NCBI GenBank assembly: GCA_937914775.1
Contig: CALDNB010000077.1
Location: forward strand, 1-7,675
Length of the DNA stretch: 7,675 bases
Direction of reading: 5' to 3'
From: an uncultured Clostridia bacterium
GTDB taxonomy: Bacteria > Bacillota > Clostridia > Monoglobales > Firm-18
Every line of letters begins with the position of its first letter. Position 1 is the first letter of the stretch. The notes beneath the pieces were generated by a model, which worked only from the letters and a program-made list of their open reading frames with translations, was not told the origin of the DNA and ran no database searches. Position numbers and translations under genes: made by a program. Of the stretch, positions 1-5,987 are shown piece by piece.

Positions 1-1
1 A

Positions 2-532
2 GAAAATGAAACCGACATATTTTTGTCTGTTTCTGCTACCTCAAGAAAGCCCCGCGAGGGAGAAGTTGACGGACAGCACTACTATTTTGTTACACAGGAA
101 AAGTTCGACAGTATGATAGAAAATGACGAACTTTTAGAATACGCAAAGTATATTTCCAGCAGTTACGGTACTCCTAAAAAACCGTGCTTTGAACGGCTTG
201 ATAAAGGAGACAGCGTAATACTTGAAATAGAAGTTCAGGGCGGTACTGAGGTTAAAGAAAAGTACCCCGAAACTGTAATGATTTTTATGGTTCCTCCTAC
301 TATGGAAATTTTAAAAGACCGTCTTACGGGCAGAGGAACAGAGACGGAAGAAGTAGTGGAACAAAGAATTAAAAGGGCATACGAGGAATTCGGTTATCTT
401 GATAAGTATGACTATATTGTAGTAAATGATGATGTGGAAAAAGCATCTGAAAGAATAAAAGCCATTATTTGCGCTGAAAAACAAAAGATGCAAAGAACGG
501 CGGAAAAAATAAAAAAGGAGTTGAAAATATGA
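2..532 (+). CDS. gmk: guanylate kinase, 5'-truncated by window edge
   Basis: Guanylate kinase phosphorylates GMP to GDP with ATP in the cytoplasm, a required step of guanine nucleotide synthesis. The frame is open from base 2 and reads ENETDIFLSVSATSRKPREG; the SVSAT-RKPREGEVDG stretch followed by a YYFV segment is the GMP-binding region of the family. The later GRGTET and RIKRA segments fit the lid and arginine region, and the C-terminus is the usual lysine-rich helix. About 177 residues are visible. A complete enzyme is about 200, so roughly 25-30 N-terminal residues, including the ATP-binding P-loop, lie upstream of the window. A TTG at 23 is only an internal leucine codon, not the start. 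The stop TGA (530-532) overlaps the rpoZ ATG, giving an ATGA junction and implying translational coupling. The gmk-rpoZ order is the standard one in Bacillota. Confidence 0.97.
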   Translation, partial: ENETDIFLSVSATSRKPREGEVDGQHYYFVTQEKFDSMIENDELLEYAKYISSSYGTPKKPCFERLDKGDSVILEIEVQGGTEVKEKYPETVMIFMVPPTMEILKDRLTGRGTETEEVVEQRIKRAYEEFGYLDKYDYIVVNDDVEKASERIKAIICAEKQKMQRTAEKIKKELKI

Positions 533-720
533 TTTGCCCACCTTTAAGTAAATTAACTGATAAAATTGAAAGCAGATATTCAATGGTTATTGCTTCTGCA
601 AAAAGAGCAAGACAAATTTCAGAGGGCGGAGAAGTGCTTGTTGAATGTGACAGCAAAAAGCCCGTAACTATTGCAATTGAGGAAATTGCGGAAGGTAAAG
701 TTCAGGTTGTGGAAAAATAA
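529..720 (+). CDS. rpoZ: RNA polymerase omega subunit
   Basis: Omega is the small non-essential subunit that binds the beta-prime C-terminus and helps assemble RNA polymerase. The 63-residue product carries the conserved core SRYSMVIASAKRARQI at residues 15-30, which matches the family signature of a Tyr-Ser/Leu-Val-hydrophobic run followed by A-KRAR-I. Its length is typical of short clostridial omegas. The start is ATG at 529, four bases overlapping the gmk stop. A GGAG Shine-Dalgarno at 517-520 sits inside the gmk 3' end with suitable spacing. The gene closes the operon: an intrinsic terminator begins three bases after its stop codon. Confidence 0.95.
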   Translation: MICPPLSKLTDKIESRYSMVIASAKRARQISEGGEVLVECDSKKPVTIAIEEIAEGKVQVVEK

Positions 721-723
721 GTA

Positions 724-760
724 AAAAGAGACTGCGAATTTGTTTCGCAGTCTCTTTTTT
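724..760 (+). terminator. intrinsic terminator of gmk-rpoZ
   Basis: A perfect 15-bp stem, 724-738 paired with 744-758, has a 5-nt loop and runs directly into a T tract ending at 760. The core of the stem is GAGACTGCGAA. It lies just after the rpoZ stop, so it ends the + strand operon. The A tract on the other side of the stem could also let it work on the - strand. Confidence 0.95.
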
Positions 761-773
761 GTAGAGAGTATAT

Positions 774-800
774 AACATAGTTTGGGGTAACTATGTTTTT
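774..800 (+). terminator. possible second terminator hairpin behind rpoZ
   Basis: A perfect 9-bp stem (AACATAGTT at 774-782, AACTATGTT at 789-797) closes a 6-nt TGGGGT loop, and is followed by more Ts up to 800. It stands 13 bases after the main rpoZ terminator. It could be a tandem back-up terminator or a protein-binding palindrome. The stem is AT-rich and the T tract short, so the function is uncertain. Confidence 0.4.
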
Positions 801-840
801 AGTATATCACATATTTTCTTGCAGTTTGTGAAGAAATTGT

Positions 841-874
841 AAATAATAAAAAAGGCACCTTGTCAGGTGCCTTT
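841..874 (-). terminator. intrinsic terminator of the zinc-ribbon gene
   Basis: Read on the - strand, a 10-bp stem (851-860 with 865-874, core AGGCACCT) with a 4-nt loop is followed by a T-rich run at 850-841. It lies about 28 bases past the zinc-ribbon stop codon. A second inverted repeat (878-884 with 895-901, TTTACCC/GGGTAAA, 10-nt loop) sits between the stop codon and this terminator. Confidence 0.9.
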
Positions 875-901
875 GATTTTACCCTTGGAAAATGGGGTAA
901 A

Positions 902-1171
902 TTAGTTTTGTTTCGCAAAACATTCGCTGCAATATATAGGTCTGTCATTCTTTGGCTTGAAAGGAACTTTCGCTTCCTGTCCGCAAGCAGCGCAAACTGC
1001 TACGTGCATTTCGCGAGATGCTTTAATAGCCTCTTTTCTCTTTGTGCGGCATTCTTTACATCTGATTGGTTCGTTTTCAAAACCTTTTTCAGCATAAAAT
1101 TCCTGCTCGCCTGCTGTAAAGATAAATTCTTGTCCGCAATCTTTACAAACTAATGTTTTGTCTTCGTACAT
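902..1171 (-). CDS. zinc-ribbon protein with four CxxC pairs
   Basis: An 89-residue cytoplasmic protein with eight cysteines in four CxxC pairs: C9/C12, C38/C41, C60/C63 and C81/C84. The spacing suggests two zinc-binding modules. The first (CKDCGQEF ... FYAEKGFENEPIRCKECR) resembles the short probable-zinc-ribbon proteins common in Clostridia. The second (CAACGQEAKVPF ... RPIYCSECF) resembles the CxxC-x17-CxxC family. The middle, residues 42-56, is rich in Lys and Arg and may contact nucleic acid. No catalytic motif is visible and the function is unknown. The start is ATG at 1171-1169 with a GAGGGG Shine-Dalgarno a few bases upstream. It lies about 110 bp behind sigH on the same strand, with no obvious promoter of its own, so it may be read through from sigH. 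A terminator follows. Confidence 0.85.
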   Translation of the reverse strand: MYEDKTLVCKDCGQEFIFTAGEQEFYAEKGFENEPIRCKECRTKRKEAIKASREMHVAVCAACGQEAKVPFKPKNDRPIYCSECFAKQN

Positions 1172-1197
1172 TGTTTACCCCTCACTTTGATTTTTTA

Positions 1198-1265
1198 CTT
1201 CACCCGTGACCGGAGTTGCACCGGTTTTCACATTTTGTGTGCTTTACTGTATAAGCTACACGGAC
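1198..1265 (-). other. tRNA-like cloverleaf without a normal anticodon arm
   Basis: On the - strand this stretch folds as a tRNA. The acceptor stem is 7 bp (1265-1259 with 1208-1202, the two outer pairs G-U wobbles), followed by T8-A9. The D stem is 4 bp (GCTT 1256-1253 with AAGC 1244-1241) with an 8-nt loop ATACAGTA that keeps A14, G19 and A21. The T stem is 5 bp (ACCGG 1225-1221 with CCGGT 1213-1209) with a 7-nt loop TGCAACT that keeps T54, C56, A58 and T60. Between the D and T stems there are only 15 nt, which form a 4-bp hairpin with an AAA loop (1239-1229). A tRNA normally has over 20 nt there, including a 7-nt anticodon loop. There is no CCA after the discriminator position (G1201, then AAG). 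It is best read as a decayed tRNA or a tRNA-like structural RNA; chance is not excluded. Confidence 0.45.
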
Positions 1266-1271
1266 ATATAT

Positions 1272-1292
1272 AACGGAATATTTTATTCCGTT
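1272..1292 (-). repeat. hairpin across the sigH stop codon
   Basis: A perfect 9-bp inverted repeat (AACGGAATA / TATTCCGTT) has a 3-base spacer and includes the last codons and the stop of sigH. No run of Ts follows on the - strand (the next bases are TATATG), so it is a poor intrinsic terminator. It may protect the sigH mRNA 3' end, mark a processing point ahead of the tRNA-like fold, or be a weak terminator. Confidence 0.55.
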
Positions 1293-1897
1293 AATAACTG
1301 GGAAATCTTTTTCTTTATTCTTTGCAATGCGTTGTCAATGGACTTAAGACTTTTGCCCGTTTCCTCCGCAATTTCTGCATAAGAATTACCCTGGAGAAAT
1401 CTTTCAAATACAAGATATTCAAATTTGCTTAATGTTTTATGTATCTTACTGTTAATTTCTTTGGTTGTTTCGTTATCTATAAAAACTTCTTCGGGGTCAG
1501 ATGCTGTGGCTTTTGTAATTAAGTCATAAAATGTCACGCTGTTGTCGTCATCATAAACAGGTCTGTTTAATGAAATGTAGGAATTAAGTGGCGCGTGTTT
1601 GTTTCTTAAAGAGGTTTTAACTGCAGTTATAACCTGCCTCGTTATACAAAGGTCAGCAAACGCCCTGAAATTATCATTTTTGCTTACTTTGTAGTCACGT
1701 ATCGCCTTGTATAAACCAATCATACCTTCCTGCACTATGTCGTCTGTGTCTGCACCTACTAAAAAGTACGGGCGGACTTTTTTTCGTACATAGTTTTTGT
1801 ATCTGCAAAGAAGTTCTTCTTCGGCGTGTTTGTTACCCTGGGAGGACATTACCAACAATTCTTCATCTTTTAATTCCTGATAATTGATTTTCGACAA
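1283..1897 (-). CDS. sigH: RNA polymerase sigma factor SigH
   Basis: SigH is the sigma-70-family factor that starts the transition to stationary phase and sporulation in Bacillota. The 204-residue product has sigma region 2 at about residues 20-100. It includes the core-binding stretch DDIVQEGMIGLYKAIRDYK (52-70) and the very characteristic FRAFADLCITRQVITAVKT (77-95) that recognises the -10 element. Region 4, at about 145-200, has the helix-turn-helix around GNSYAEIAEETGKSLKSIDN (170-189). The length fits SigH (about 210). The start is TTG at 1897-1895: a GAGGGAGA Shine-Dalgarno is correctly spaced only for it, the ATG 13 bases upstream is out of frame, and the first in-frame ATG would remove 16 residues. 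It has its own strong promoter with a short leader. Its presence suggests a spore former or a recent descendant of one. Confidence 0.95.
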   Translation of the reverse strand: MSKINYQELKDEELLVMSSQGNKHAEEELLCRYKNYVRKKVRPYFLVGADTDDIVQEGMIGLYKAIRDYKVSKNDNFRAFADLCITRQVITAVKTSLRNKHAPLNSYISLNRPVYDDDNSVTFYDLITKATASDPEEVFIDNETTKEINSKIHKTLSKFEYLVFERFLQGNSYAEIAEETGKSLKSIDNALQRIKKKISQLLTE

Positions 1898-1919
1898 AAT
1901 TCTCCCTCATTTCCCCTTG

Positions 1920-1948
1920 ATTATAAGCATTTTGTGACAATTTGTCAA
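1920..1948 (-). promoter_or_regulatory. consensus SigA promoter of sigH with palindrome over -35
   Basis: On the - strand, TTGACA (1948-1943) is followed by a 17-bp spacer and TATAAT (1925-1920), both exact consensus. Transcription should start near 1913, leaving a leader of only about 15 nt before the TTG codon. A 6-bp palindrome with a 1-base centre, TGACAA-T-TTGTCA (1935-1947), overlaps the -35 box and could be an operator. Confidence 0.9.
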
Positions 1949-1988
1949 GAAGAAAGTTCCTGACTTGAATTTTTTTGTATTAAATCAC

Positions 1989-2018
1989 AAAAAGCCCTCG
2001 TTAATTTTGGACATTTTT
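1989..2018 (-). terminator. weak terminator candidate behind the ttcA-like gene
   Basis: On the - strand AAAAA, a bulged T, then GTCC (2018-2009) can pair with GGGCTTTTT (1997-1989) across an 11-nt loop that contains the TtcA-like stop codon. The stem has a bulge and one G-U pair, and only five Ts follow. It may end the upstream gene partly and allow some readthrough into sigH. Confidence 0.35.
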
Positions 2019-2714
2019 AAGTAATAACCCGTCTGTTATTGCCTTTGTTATGTGTTGTTTTGCGTCTTTGTTTTCCTTTTCCAGCATTGTAATCAGGTCC
2101 TTTGCATACTGCCTTTTTGTAAAGCCGTCTGCAGGACAGGGGTTTTTAACAACGGGCAGATTTTCATTGTTCGCAAAGTTTTCTATGTCCTTTTCTTCCG
2201 TATATATAAAAGGACGTATAACTGTAATGTCTGTTCTGTCAAGATAGCATTTTGCATCAAAGCAATTAAGCCGCCCTTCGTATAAAAGGGACATAAAAAA
2301 GGTTTCTATGGCATCGTCGGTGTGGTGCCCCAAAGCCACCTTGTTGCAGCCCTGCTCTTTTGCAAGTTCATTAAGCGCTCCCCGCCTCATTTTGGCACAA
2401 AGTGAACAGGGATTTGATTCTTTCCTTATATTAAATACAACCTGTGCAATGTCCGTCTTTTTAACAATACATTCCACATCTAACTGTTCGCAGTATTTTA
2501 CAAAGGGTGACGGGTCAAAGCCCTCAAACCCTAGATCTAGCATAAGTGCTTTTAAAGTAAACTTCTGCGGAAGATATATTCTCATAGCACAAAGGACCGA
2601 GAGAAGTGCAAGACTGTCTTTTCCTCCCGAAACTCCAACTGCTATTACGTCACCGTCTTCTATTAAATTGAAATCTGTTATGGCACGTCTGACCGTGCTT
2701 TGCAGTTTTTTCAC
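2001..2714 (-). CDS. TtcA-family tRNA thiolation enzyme (PP-loop ATPase)
   Basis: This is a member of the TtcA family, which adenylates and thiolates cytidine 32 of tRNA using a [4Fe-4S] cluster. In the 237-residue product the PP-loop ATP-binding motif SGGKDS is at 29-34. CSLCAKMRRG carries C103 and C106, GHHTDD is at 129-134, and a third cysteine, C193, is in NPCPADG. C103, C106 and C193 match the three cluster cysteines of TtcA. The N-terminus LQSTVRRAITDFNLIEDGD also matches the family. The start chosen is GTG at 2714-2712, with GAGG a few bases upstream. The frame stays open to an ATG at 2825, but those extra 37 residues come from a purine-rich non-coding tract and would put a false hydrophobic helix before the domain. 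Exact tRNA target in this lineage is not shown by sequence, so no symbol is given. Confidence 0.9.
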   Translation of the reverse strand: MKKLQSTVRRAITDFNLIEDGDVIAVGVSGGKDSLALLSVLCAMRIYLPQKFTLKALMLDLGFEGFDPSPFVKYCEQLDVECIVKKTDIAQVVFNIRKESNPCSLCAKMRRGALNELAKEQGCNKVALGHHTDDAIETFFMSLLYEGRLNCFDAKCYLDRTDITVIRPFIYTEEKDIENFANNENLPVVKNPCPADGFTKRQYAKDLITMLEKENKDAKQHITKAITDGLLLKNVQN

Positions 2715-2736
2715 TGTTTTCACCTCTATCGGGGAT

Positions 2737-2764
2737 ATTTTAACATAGCAAAGTAAAAAATCAA
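2737..2764 (-). promoter_or_regulatory. probable promoter of the TtcA-like gene
   Basis: On the - strand TTGATT (2764-2759) and TAAAAT (2742-2737) are separated by 16 bp, ending about 22 bp before the GTG start. The match is good but not perfect. It supports the short GTG-start gene model, because a start at 2825 would lie upstream of this promoter. Confidence 0.6.
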
Positions 2765-2847
2765 AAGTGAGTAAAATAGAGAAAACAAGAGAAAAAACGA
2801 GAAAAACAGAGTTTGCAAAATACAAATTATTTTTTTAAGAAAAATGC

Positions 2848-2876
2848 TTGACAAGGAAGATTTTGTGTGTTAAAGT
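2848..2876 (+). promoter_or_regulatory. promoter of rplM-rpsI
   Basis: TTGACA (2848-2853), a 17-bp spacer, then TAAAGT (2871-2876), a partial match to the -10 consensus. The predicted transcript starts near 2883, giving a leader of about 38 nt that ends in a full AAGGAGGT Shine-Dalgarno at 2907-2914. Confidence 0.75.
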
Positions 2877-2883
2877 ATATGAA

Positions 2884-2898
2884 GATGTCTGTGACATC
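2884..2898 (+). promoter_or_regulatory. 5' leader hairpin of rplM, possible autoregulatory site
   Basis: GATGTC-TGT-GACATC forms a perfect 6-bp hairpin at the predicted 5' end of the rplM message, upstream of the Shine-Dalgarno. Leaders of L13 operons in Bacillota are known to carry short regulatory RNA structures. Whether this is such an element or only a stabilising 5' hairpin cannot be told from one sequence. Confidence 0.4.
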
Positions 2899-2920
2899 AT
2901 AGCATTAAGGAGGTAAGAAT

Positions 2921-3358
2921 ATGAGCACATACATGGCTAAGGCAAAAGAACTTGATAAACAATGGTATGTAATAGACGCAACAGGCAAACCACTTGGTAG
3001 AGTTGCAACAGTTGCTGCAAGTATTTTGAGAGGAAAACATAAACCCACATTTACTCCTCACGCAGATTGCGGAGAATTTGTTATCATTATAAATTCTGAC
3101 AAAGCAGTTTTGACAGGTAACAAAGCAGACCAGAAAATGTGGTATCATTACACAGGTTTCGTTGGCGGAATGAAAGCTGTAAAATACAGCGAATTAATGA
3201 AAACCCGTTCAGACAAAGCAATGGAACTTGCTGTATGGGGTATGCTTCCACACAACACACTTGGCAGAAAAGCAATGACAAGATTGCACATTTACAAAGA
3301 CGGCGAACACAAACACGCTGCACAGAATCCCGTTGCTTGGGACAGAGAAATTAAGTAG
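2921..3358 (+). CDS. rplM: 50S ribosomal protein L13
   Basis: L13 binds 23S rRNA early in assembly of the large ribosomal subunit. The 145-residue product has the usual bacterial length. Its family hallmarks are WYVIDATGKPLGRVAT near residues 15-30, ILRGKHKPTFTPHADCGEFVIIIN, the HYTGFVGG segment, and AVWGMLPHNTLGR in the C-terminal third. The start ATG at 2921 is preceded by an AAGGAGGT site six bases upstream. It is first in a two-gene operon, with rpsI starting 14 bases after its TAG stop, the order conserved across bacteria. Confidence 0.98.
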   Translation: MSTYMAKAKELDKQWYVIDATGKPLGRVATVAASILRGKHKPTFTPHADCGEFVIIINSDKAVLTGNKADQKMWYHYTGFVGGMKAVKYSELMKTRSDKAMELAVWGMLPHNTLGRKAMTRLHIYKDGEHKHAAQNPVAWDREIK

Positions 3359-3372
3359 GAAAGGTGATATAA

Positions 3373-3765
3373 ATGGCTGGTACATCATTTTACGGTACAG
3401 GAAGAAGAAAAAAATCAATAGCAAGGGTACGCCTTGTTCCGGGAACCGGCGTAATCACAATTAATAAGCGTGATATAGACGATTATTTTGGTCTTGAAAC
3501 ATTAAAATTAATCGTACGTCAACCCTTAGAAGCAATCGGTGGTAACGGCAAATTTGACGTAATCGCATCTGTTACAGGCGGCGGTGTTACAGGTCAGGCC
3601 GGTGCTATCAGACACGGTATTGCAAGAGCACTTTTAGAAGCGGACGCAGAAAACAGACCTGTTCTTAAAAAGGCTGGTTACTTAACACGTGACCCACGTA
3701 TGAAAGAACGTAAGAAATACGGTCTTAAAGCAGCACGTCGTGCTCCACAGTTCTCAAAGAGATAA
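3373..3765 (+). CDS. rpsI: 30S ribosomal protein S9
   Basis: S9 is a small-subunit protein whose C-terminal tail reaches the decoding centre and contacts P-site tRNA. The 130-residue product begins with the typical FYGTGRRKKSIARVRLVPG, carries GGGVTGQAGAIRHGIARAL in the middle and KAGYLTRDPRMKERKKYGLKAARRAPQFSKR at the end. The final SKR is the invariant tail that touches the tRNA. The start is ATG at 3373 with an AAAGGTG site upstream. It is the last gene of the operon; a small CGACC-TTT-GGTCG hairpin (3769-3781) and a strong terminator follow the stop. Confidence 0.98.
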   Translation: MAGTSFYGTGRRKKSIARVRLVPGTGVITINKRDIDDYFGLETLKLIVRQPLEAIGGNGKFDVIASVTGGGVTGQAGAIRHGIARALLEADAENRPVLKKAGYLTRDPRMKERKKYGLKAARRAPQFSKR

Positions 3766-3786
3766 TTACGACCTTTGGTCGAATAC

Positions 3787-3820
3787 AAAAAATACTCTGC
3801 AAATTGCAGAGTATTTTTTT
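3787..3820. terminator. bidirectional intrinsic terminator between rpsI and the dehydrogenase
   Basis: The stem AATACTCTGC (3791-3800) pairs with GCAGAGTATT (3806-3815) around a 5-nt loop and can be extended by A-T pairs. It is followed by a T run to 3820 on the + strand and by an equal T run (3792-3787) on the - strand. It therefore serves both rpsI and the convergent dehydrogenase gene, which ends nine bases away. Confidence 0.93.
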
Positions 3821-3828
3821 GTATTTAT

Positions 3829-5067
3829 TTAGAAATTTTCCAACAGATATTTTTCTGCTTTTGTATTCCACAGTCCGTTGTTTTCTTTAACAAGAGTGTC
3901 AAGAACTTTAAATCTCTCATCTGTTTCCCCTAATTTTTCAAAATCAGTAAGGGCAGTAAGAGGAAGATTAATGTGAGTGTAAATAAGTTTCTTTCCTCCG
4001 GGGATATTGGGCAAATCTATTGTTGTGTCAATAGCAACATCAATACCGCCTATATGAGTTATCATAACTGACGGGTCAAGGCGGTTTTCGCCGATTAAGT
4101 CAACAATGTCTCTCATATCCTCAGGTGTACTTCCGCTTGTGCCTGTTACATGGTGCTGAGCATAATGGACATTATAGAAATTAAAGTTTGCGCTGAATTT
4201 TTTATCAAGAGGACCTGCAAAGAAGTTAAGACAACCGTCAAAGCCAAGTATTGCATCACCCAGTTCCACTACTGCGGGAACAGGAGCGTAAACAAACACG
4301 TCGTCAAAACCTGTACCGCCTGAAATTTCCATAAGTTGGTCTTTATCAGAGGTTTGCGCAAATACAAGTTCTATACCGTCTTCTTTTGCTTTCTCTTTTG
4401 AAAAGATAGATGCTGCTCTGTCAAGTCGTGCTTTGTCAAGGTCTGTTACAACTACCATAGAGGGTTTGACAGGACCGTGAAGTGCAATGTCAATGGCTAC
4501 AAGCCCCATGGGTCCGCAACCTGCTAAAATTGCCACTTTACCGCCTTTTTTAATTCCCATTACGTGATTGTAGTTTTCGTCAAGGTGGAAACTTGCTTTG
4601 TAGCCTCTTATAACGCAGGAGGCAGGTTCGATAAGTGAGCCGTTAAAGTAAGAGTCGCTGTTTAGTTTAATAAGAAAATCGTTGTCAAGTATGTGCTCGT
4701 AAACTATAGAATATGTAGAAACTCCGCCGATGTGTTCGAAAGTATAGCCCACTGTTTCCGCACCGCCTAAATATGCAAGAACGGGAGGCATTACCACTTT
4801 GTCCCCTACTTTGAATTTGTGTTTCCACTTGTCGCCTACTTCAACAACTTCTGCGCAGAATTCGTGACCAAGAATAATGGGGTTTTCTGCAATACCCTCG
4901 GGAACTCTAAGATGTTTTTCACCCTGAAGAATGGTTTTGTGAGTTGACATACAAACGCTGTCAGAAATAATTTTTATAAGAAGTTCCCCTGAAGTTATGG
5001 GGCGAAGTTCAAACTCTTCAAGTCTTGCATCATTTGCACCGTAAAGACGCGCTGCTTTTGTTCTCAT
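3829..5067 (-). CDS. zinc-dependent polyol/sugar-phosphate dehydrogenase (SorE-like)
   Basis: A 412-residue medium-chain dehydrogenase/reductase, most like L-sorbose-1-phosphate reductases and other sorbitol-dehydrogenase relatives. It probably interconverts a sugar (phosphate) and a polyol (phosphate) with NAD(P). Likely catalytic zinc ligands are C39 (DSVCMSTHKT), H68 and E69 (GHEF) and E147 (EPASC). The four-cysteine structural zinc lobe of classical alcohol dehydrogenases is absent. The Rossmann fold has GCGPMG at 183-188, and an acidic residue in VVTDLDKARL (D209) near the end of its second strand favours NAD(H). It exceeds the usual 340-360 residues, with an extended C-terminus. ATG at 5067-5065 has a GGAGG site that lies inside the last codons of the aldolase gene, two bases separating the two genes, so they are co-transcribed and probably coupled. 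Exact substrate is unknown. Confidence 0.85.
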   Translation of the reverse strand: MRTKAARLYGANDARLEEFELRPITSGELLIKIISDSVCMSTHKTILQGEKHLRVPEGIAENPIILGHEFCAEVVEVGDKWKHKFKVGDKVVMPPVLAYLGGAETVGYTFEHIGGVSTYSIVYEHILDNDFLIKLNSDSYFNGSLIEPASCVIRGYKASFHLDENYNHVMGIKKGGKVAILAGCGPMGLVAIDIALHGPVKPSMVVVTDLDKARLDRAASIFSKEKAKEDGIELVFAQTSDKDQLMEISGGTGFDDVFVYAPVPAVVELGDAILGFDGCLNFFAGPLDKKFSANFNFYNVHYAQHHVTGTSGSTPEDMRDIVDLIGENRLDPSVMITHIGGIDVAIDTTIDLPNIPGGKKLIYTHINLPLTALTDFEKLGETDERFKVLDTLVKENNGLWNTKAEKYLLENF

Positions 5068-5069
5068 AC

Positions 5070-5939
5070 TTATATCCTCCCTGCACTGCCGAATGTGCGT
5101 AATTTTTCTCTTACTACTTCTTTCATCATTTTCATTGCGTCTTCATAAACCAGGAATGGCCATGTTGACGGGTTTGTAATGGTATTAAGAGTGTTTTTAA
5201 GTCCCTGATTTAAAGCGTAAAGCACATCTGAATAAATATTTATTTTTGTAATACCGTGACGGATTGCATTTTGCATCTGGTCGTCAGGAGTACCGCTTCC
5301 GCCGTGAAGAACAAGAGGTCTGTCACACATAGCGGTAATTTCATCCAGTCTGTCTATTCGAAGTTCGGGAGTTTTCTGATATACTCCGTGTGATGTGCCG
5401 ATTGCTACTGCAAGGGCGTCAACATCTGTAATTTCAACGAATTTTTTAACCTCTTCGGGAACTGTAAGTGATTCGCCGGGATCTGTATCTGTGCCTGTTT
5501 CGCTGATACTTCCAACACTTGCATTACCAACGTGTCCCAACTCTGCTTCAACTGTAATGCCTTTTTTGTGGGCATACTCTGTAACTATTGCGGTGTTTTT
5601 GGCATTTTCTTCAAATGGAAGTACCGAGCCGTCATACATAACTGAACTGTAACCGTTGTCGCAACCGTATTTTATAAAGTCAATGTCGGTAGCGTGGTCC
5701 ATGTGAAGACAAACGGGAACTTTAAAGTAATTTGAAGCACCGTTAATCATAGAGGACAAAAGTTGCAGATTTCTTCCCTCGGTATCTACACCAAGTGTCA
5801 TAAGAAGAGCAGGTGATTTTTCTTCTTCGCAGGTTTCCAAGATTGCTTTCATCATTTCATAATTACTTACGTCGAATGCAGGAATGGCGTAATGATTTTT
5901 CCTTGCATCTTCAAGTATTTCTTTCATAGTAACTAACAT
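5070..5939 (-). CDS. class II fructose/ketose-bisphosphate aldolase
   Basis: Class II aldolases split ketose bisphosphates into dihydroxyacetone phosphate and an aldehyde, using a metal ion. The 289-residue product shows the signature LHMDHATD, with the catalytic D81 and metal ligand H82, and EAELGHVG at 132-139. The other metal histidines are H184 (GTSHGVY) and H212 (LHGGSGTPDD); GGSG also holds the phosphate. The size and GTSHG/HGGSG arrangement fit the FbaA/GatY/KbaY group of fructose- or tagatose-bisphosphate aldolases, and substrate cannot be decided. The segment KINIYSD (232-238) is a variant of the usual KINI-TD phosphate-site motif. The start chosen is ATG at 5939-5937 with AAGGAG seven bases upstream. 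A longer frame from 5993 would start upstream of the promoter -10 box. First gene of the aldolase-dehydrogenase operon. Confidence 0.92.
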   Translation of the reverse strand: MLVTMKEILEDARKNHYAIPAFDVSNYEMMKAILETCEEEKSPALLMTLGVDTEGRNLQLLSSMINGASNYFKVPVCLHMDHATDIDFIKYGCDNGYSSVMYDGSVLPFEENAKNTAIVTEYAHKKGITVEAELGHVGNASVGSISETGTDTDPGESLTVPEEVKKFVEITDVDALAVAIGTSHGVYQKTPELRIDRLDEITAMCDRPLVLHGGSGTPDDQMQNAIRHGITKINIYSDVLYALNQGLKNTLNTITNPSTWPFLVYEDAMKMMKEVVREKLRTFGSAGRI

Positions 5940-5958
5940 ATTATCACTCCTTAAACTC

Positions 5959-5987
5959 ATTTTATTTGTCTGCTTAACAAATGTCAA
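5959..5987 (-). promoter_or_regulatory. promoter of the aldolase-dehydrogenase operon
   Basis: On the - strand TTGACA (5987-5982), a 17-bp spacer and TAAAAT (5964-5959). It fixes the aldolase start at 5939, with a leader of about 13-15 nt. Its -35 box is embedded in the inverted repeats shared with the divergent regulator promoter. Confidence 0.85.

Noticed and set aside
860..1153. Open + strand frame of 97 codons opposite the zinc-ribbon gene
   Set aside because: It begins inside a terminator stem, has no ribosome site, and is explained by the codon pattern of the eight-cysteine protein on the other strand.
1201..1230. CCGGTGCAACTCCGG on the - strand resembles part of a cobalamin riboswitch
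   Set aside because: No other conserved parts of that riboswitch are present and the neighbouring gene has no B12 link. The same bases fit the T arm of a tRNA-like fold better.
2308..2748. Open + strand frame of 146 codons opposite the TtcA-like gene
   Set aside because: It lies fully antisense to a gene with clear motifs and has no recognisable domain or start signals.
2715..2825. N-terminal extension of the TtcA-like protein from an ATG at 2825, which would add a hydrophobic segment
   Set aside because: The added residues come from a purine-rich repetitive tract (GAGAAAA-like units on the + strand), lie upstream of a plausible promoter, and the family starts at the LQ-RR segment. GTG at 2714 has a good ribosome site.
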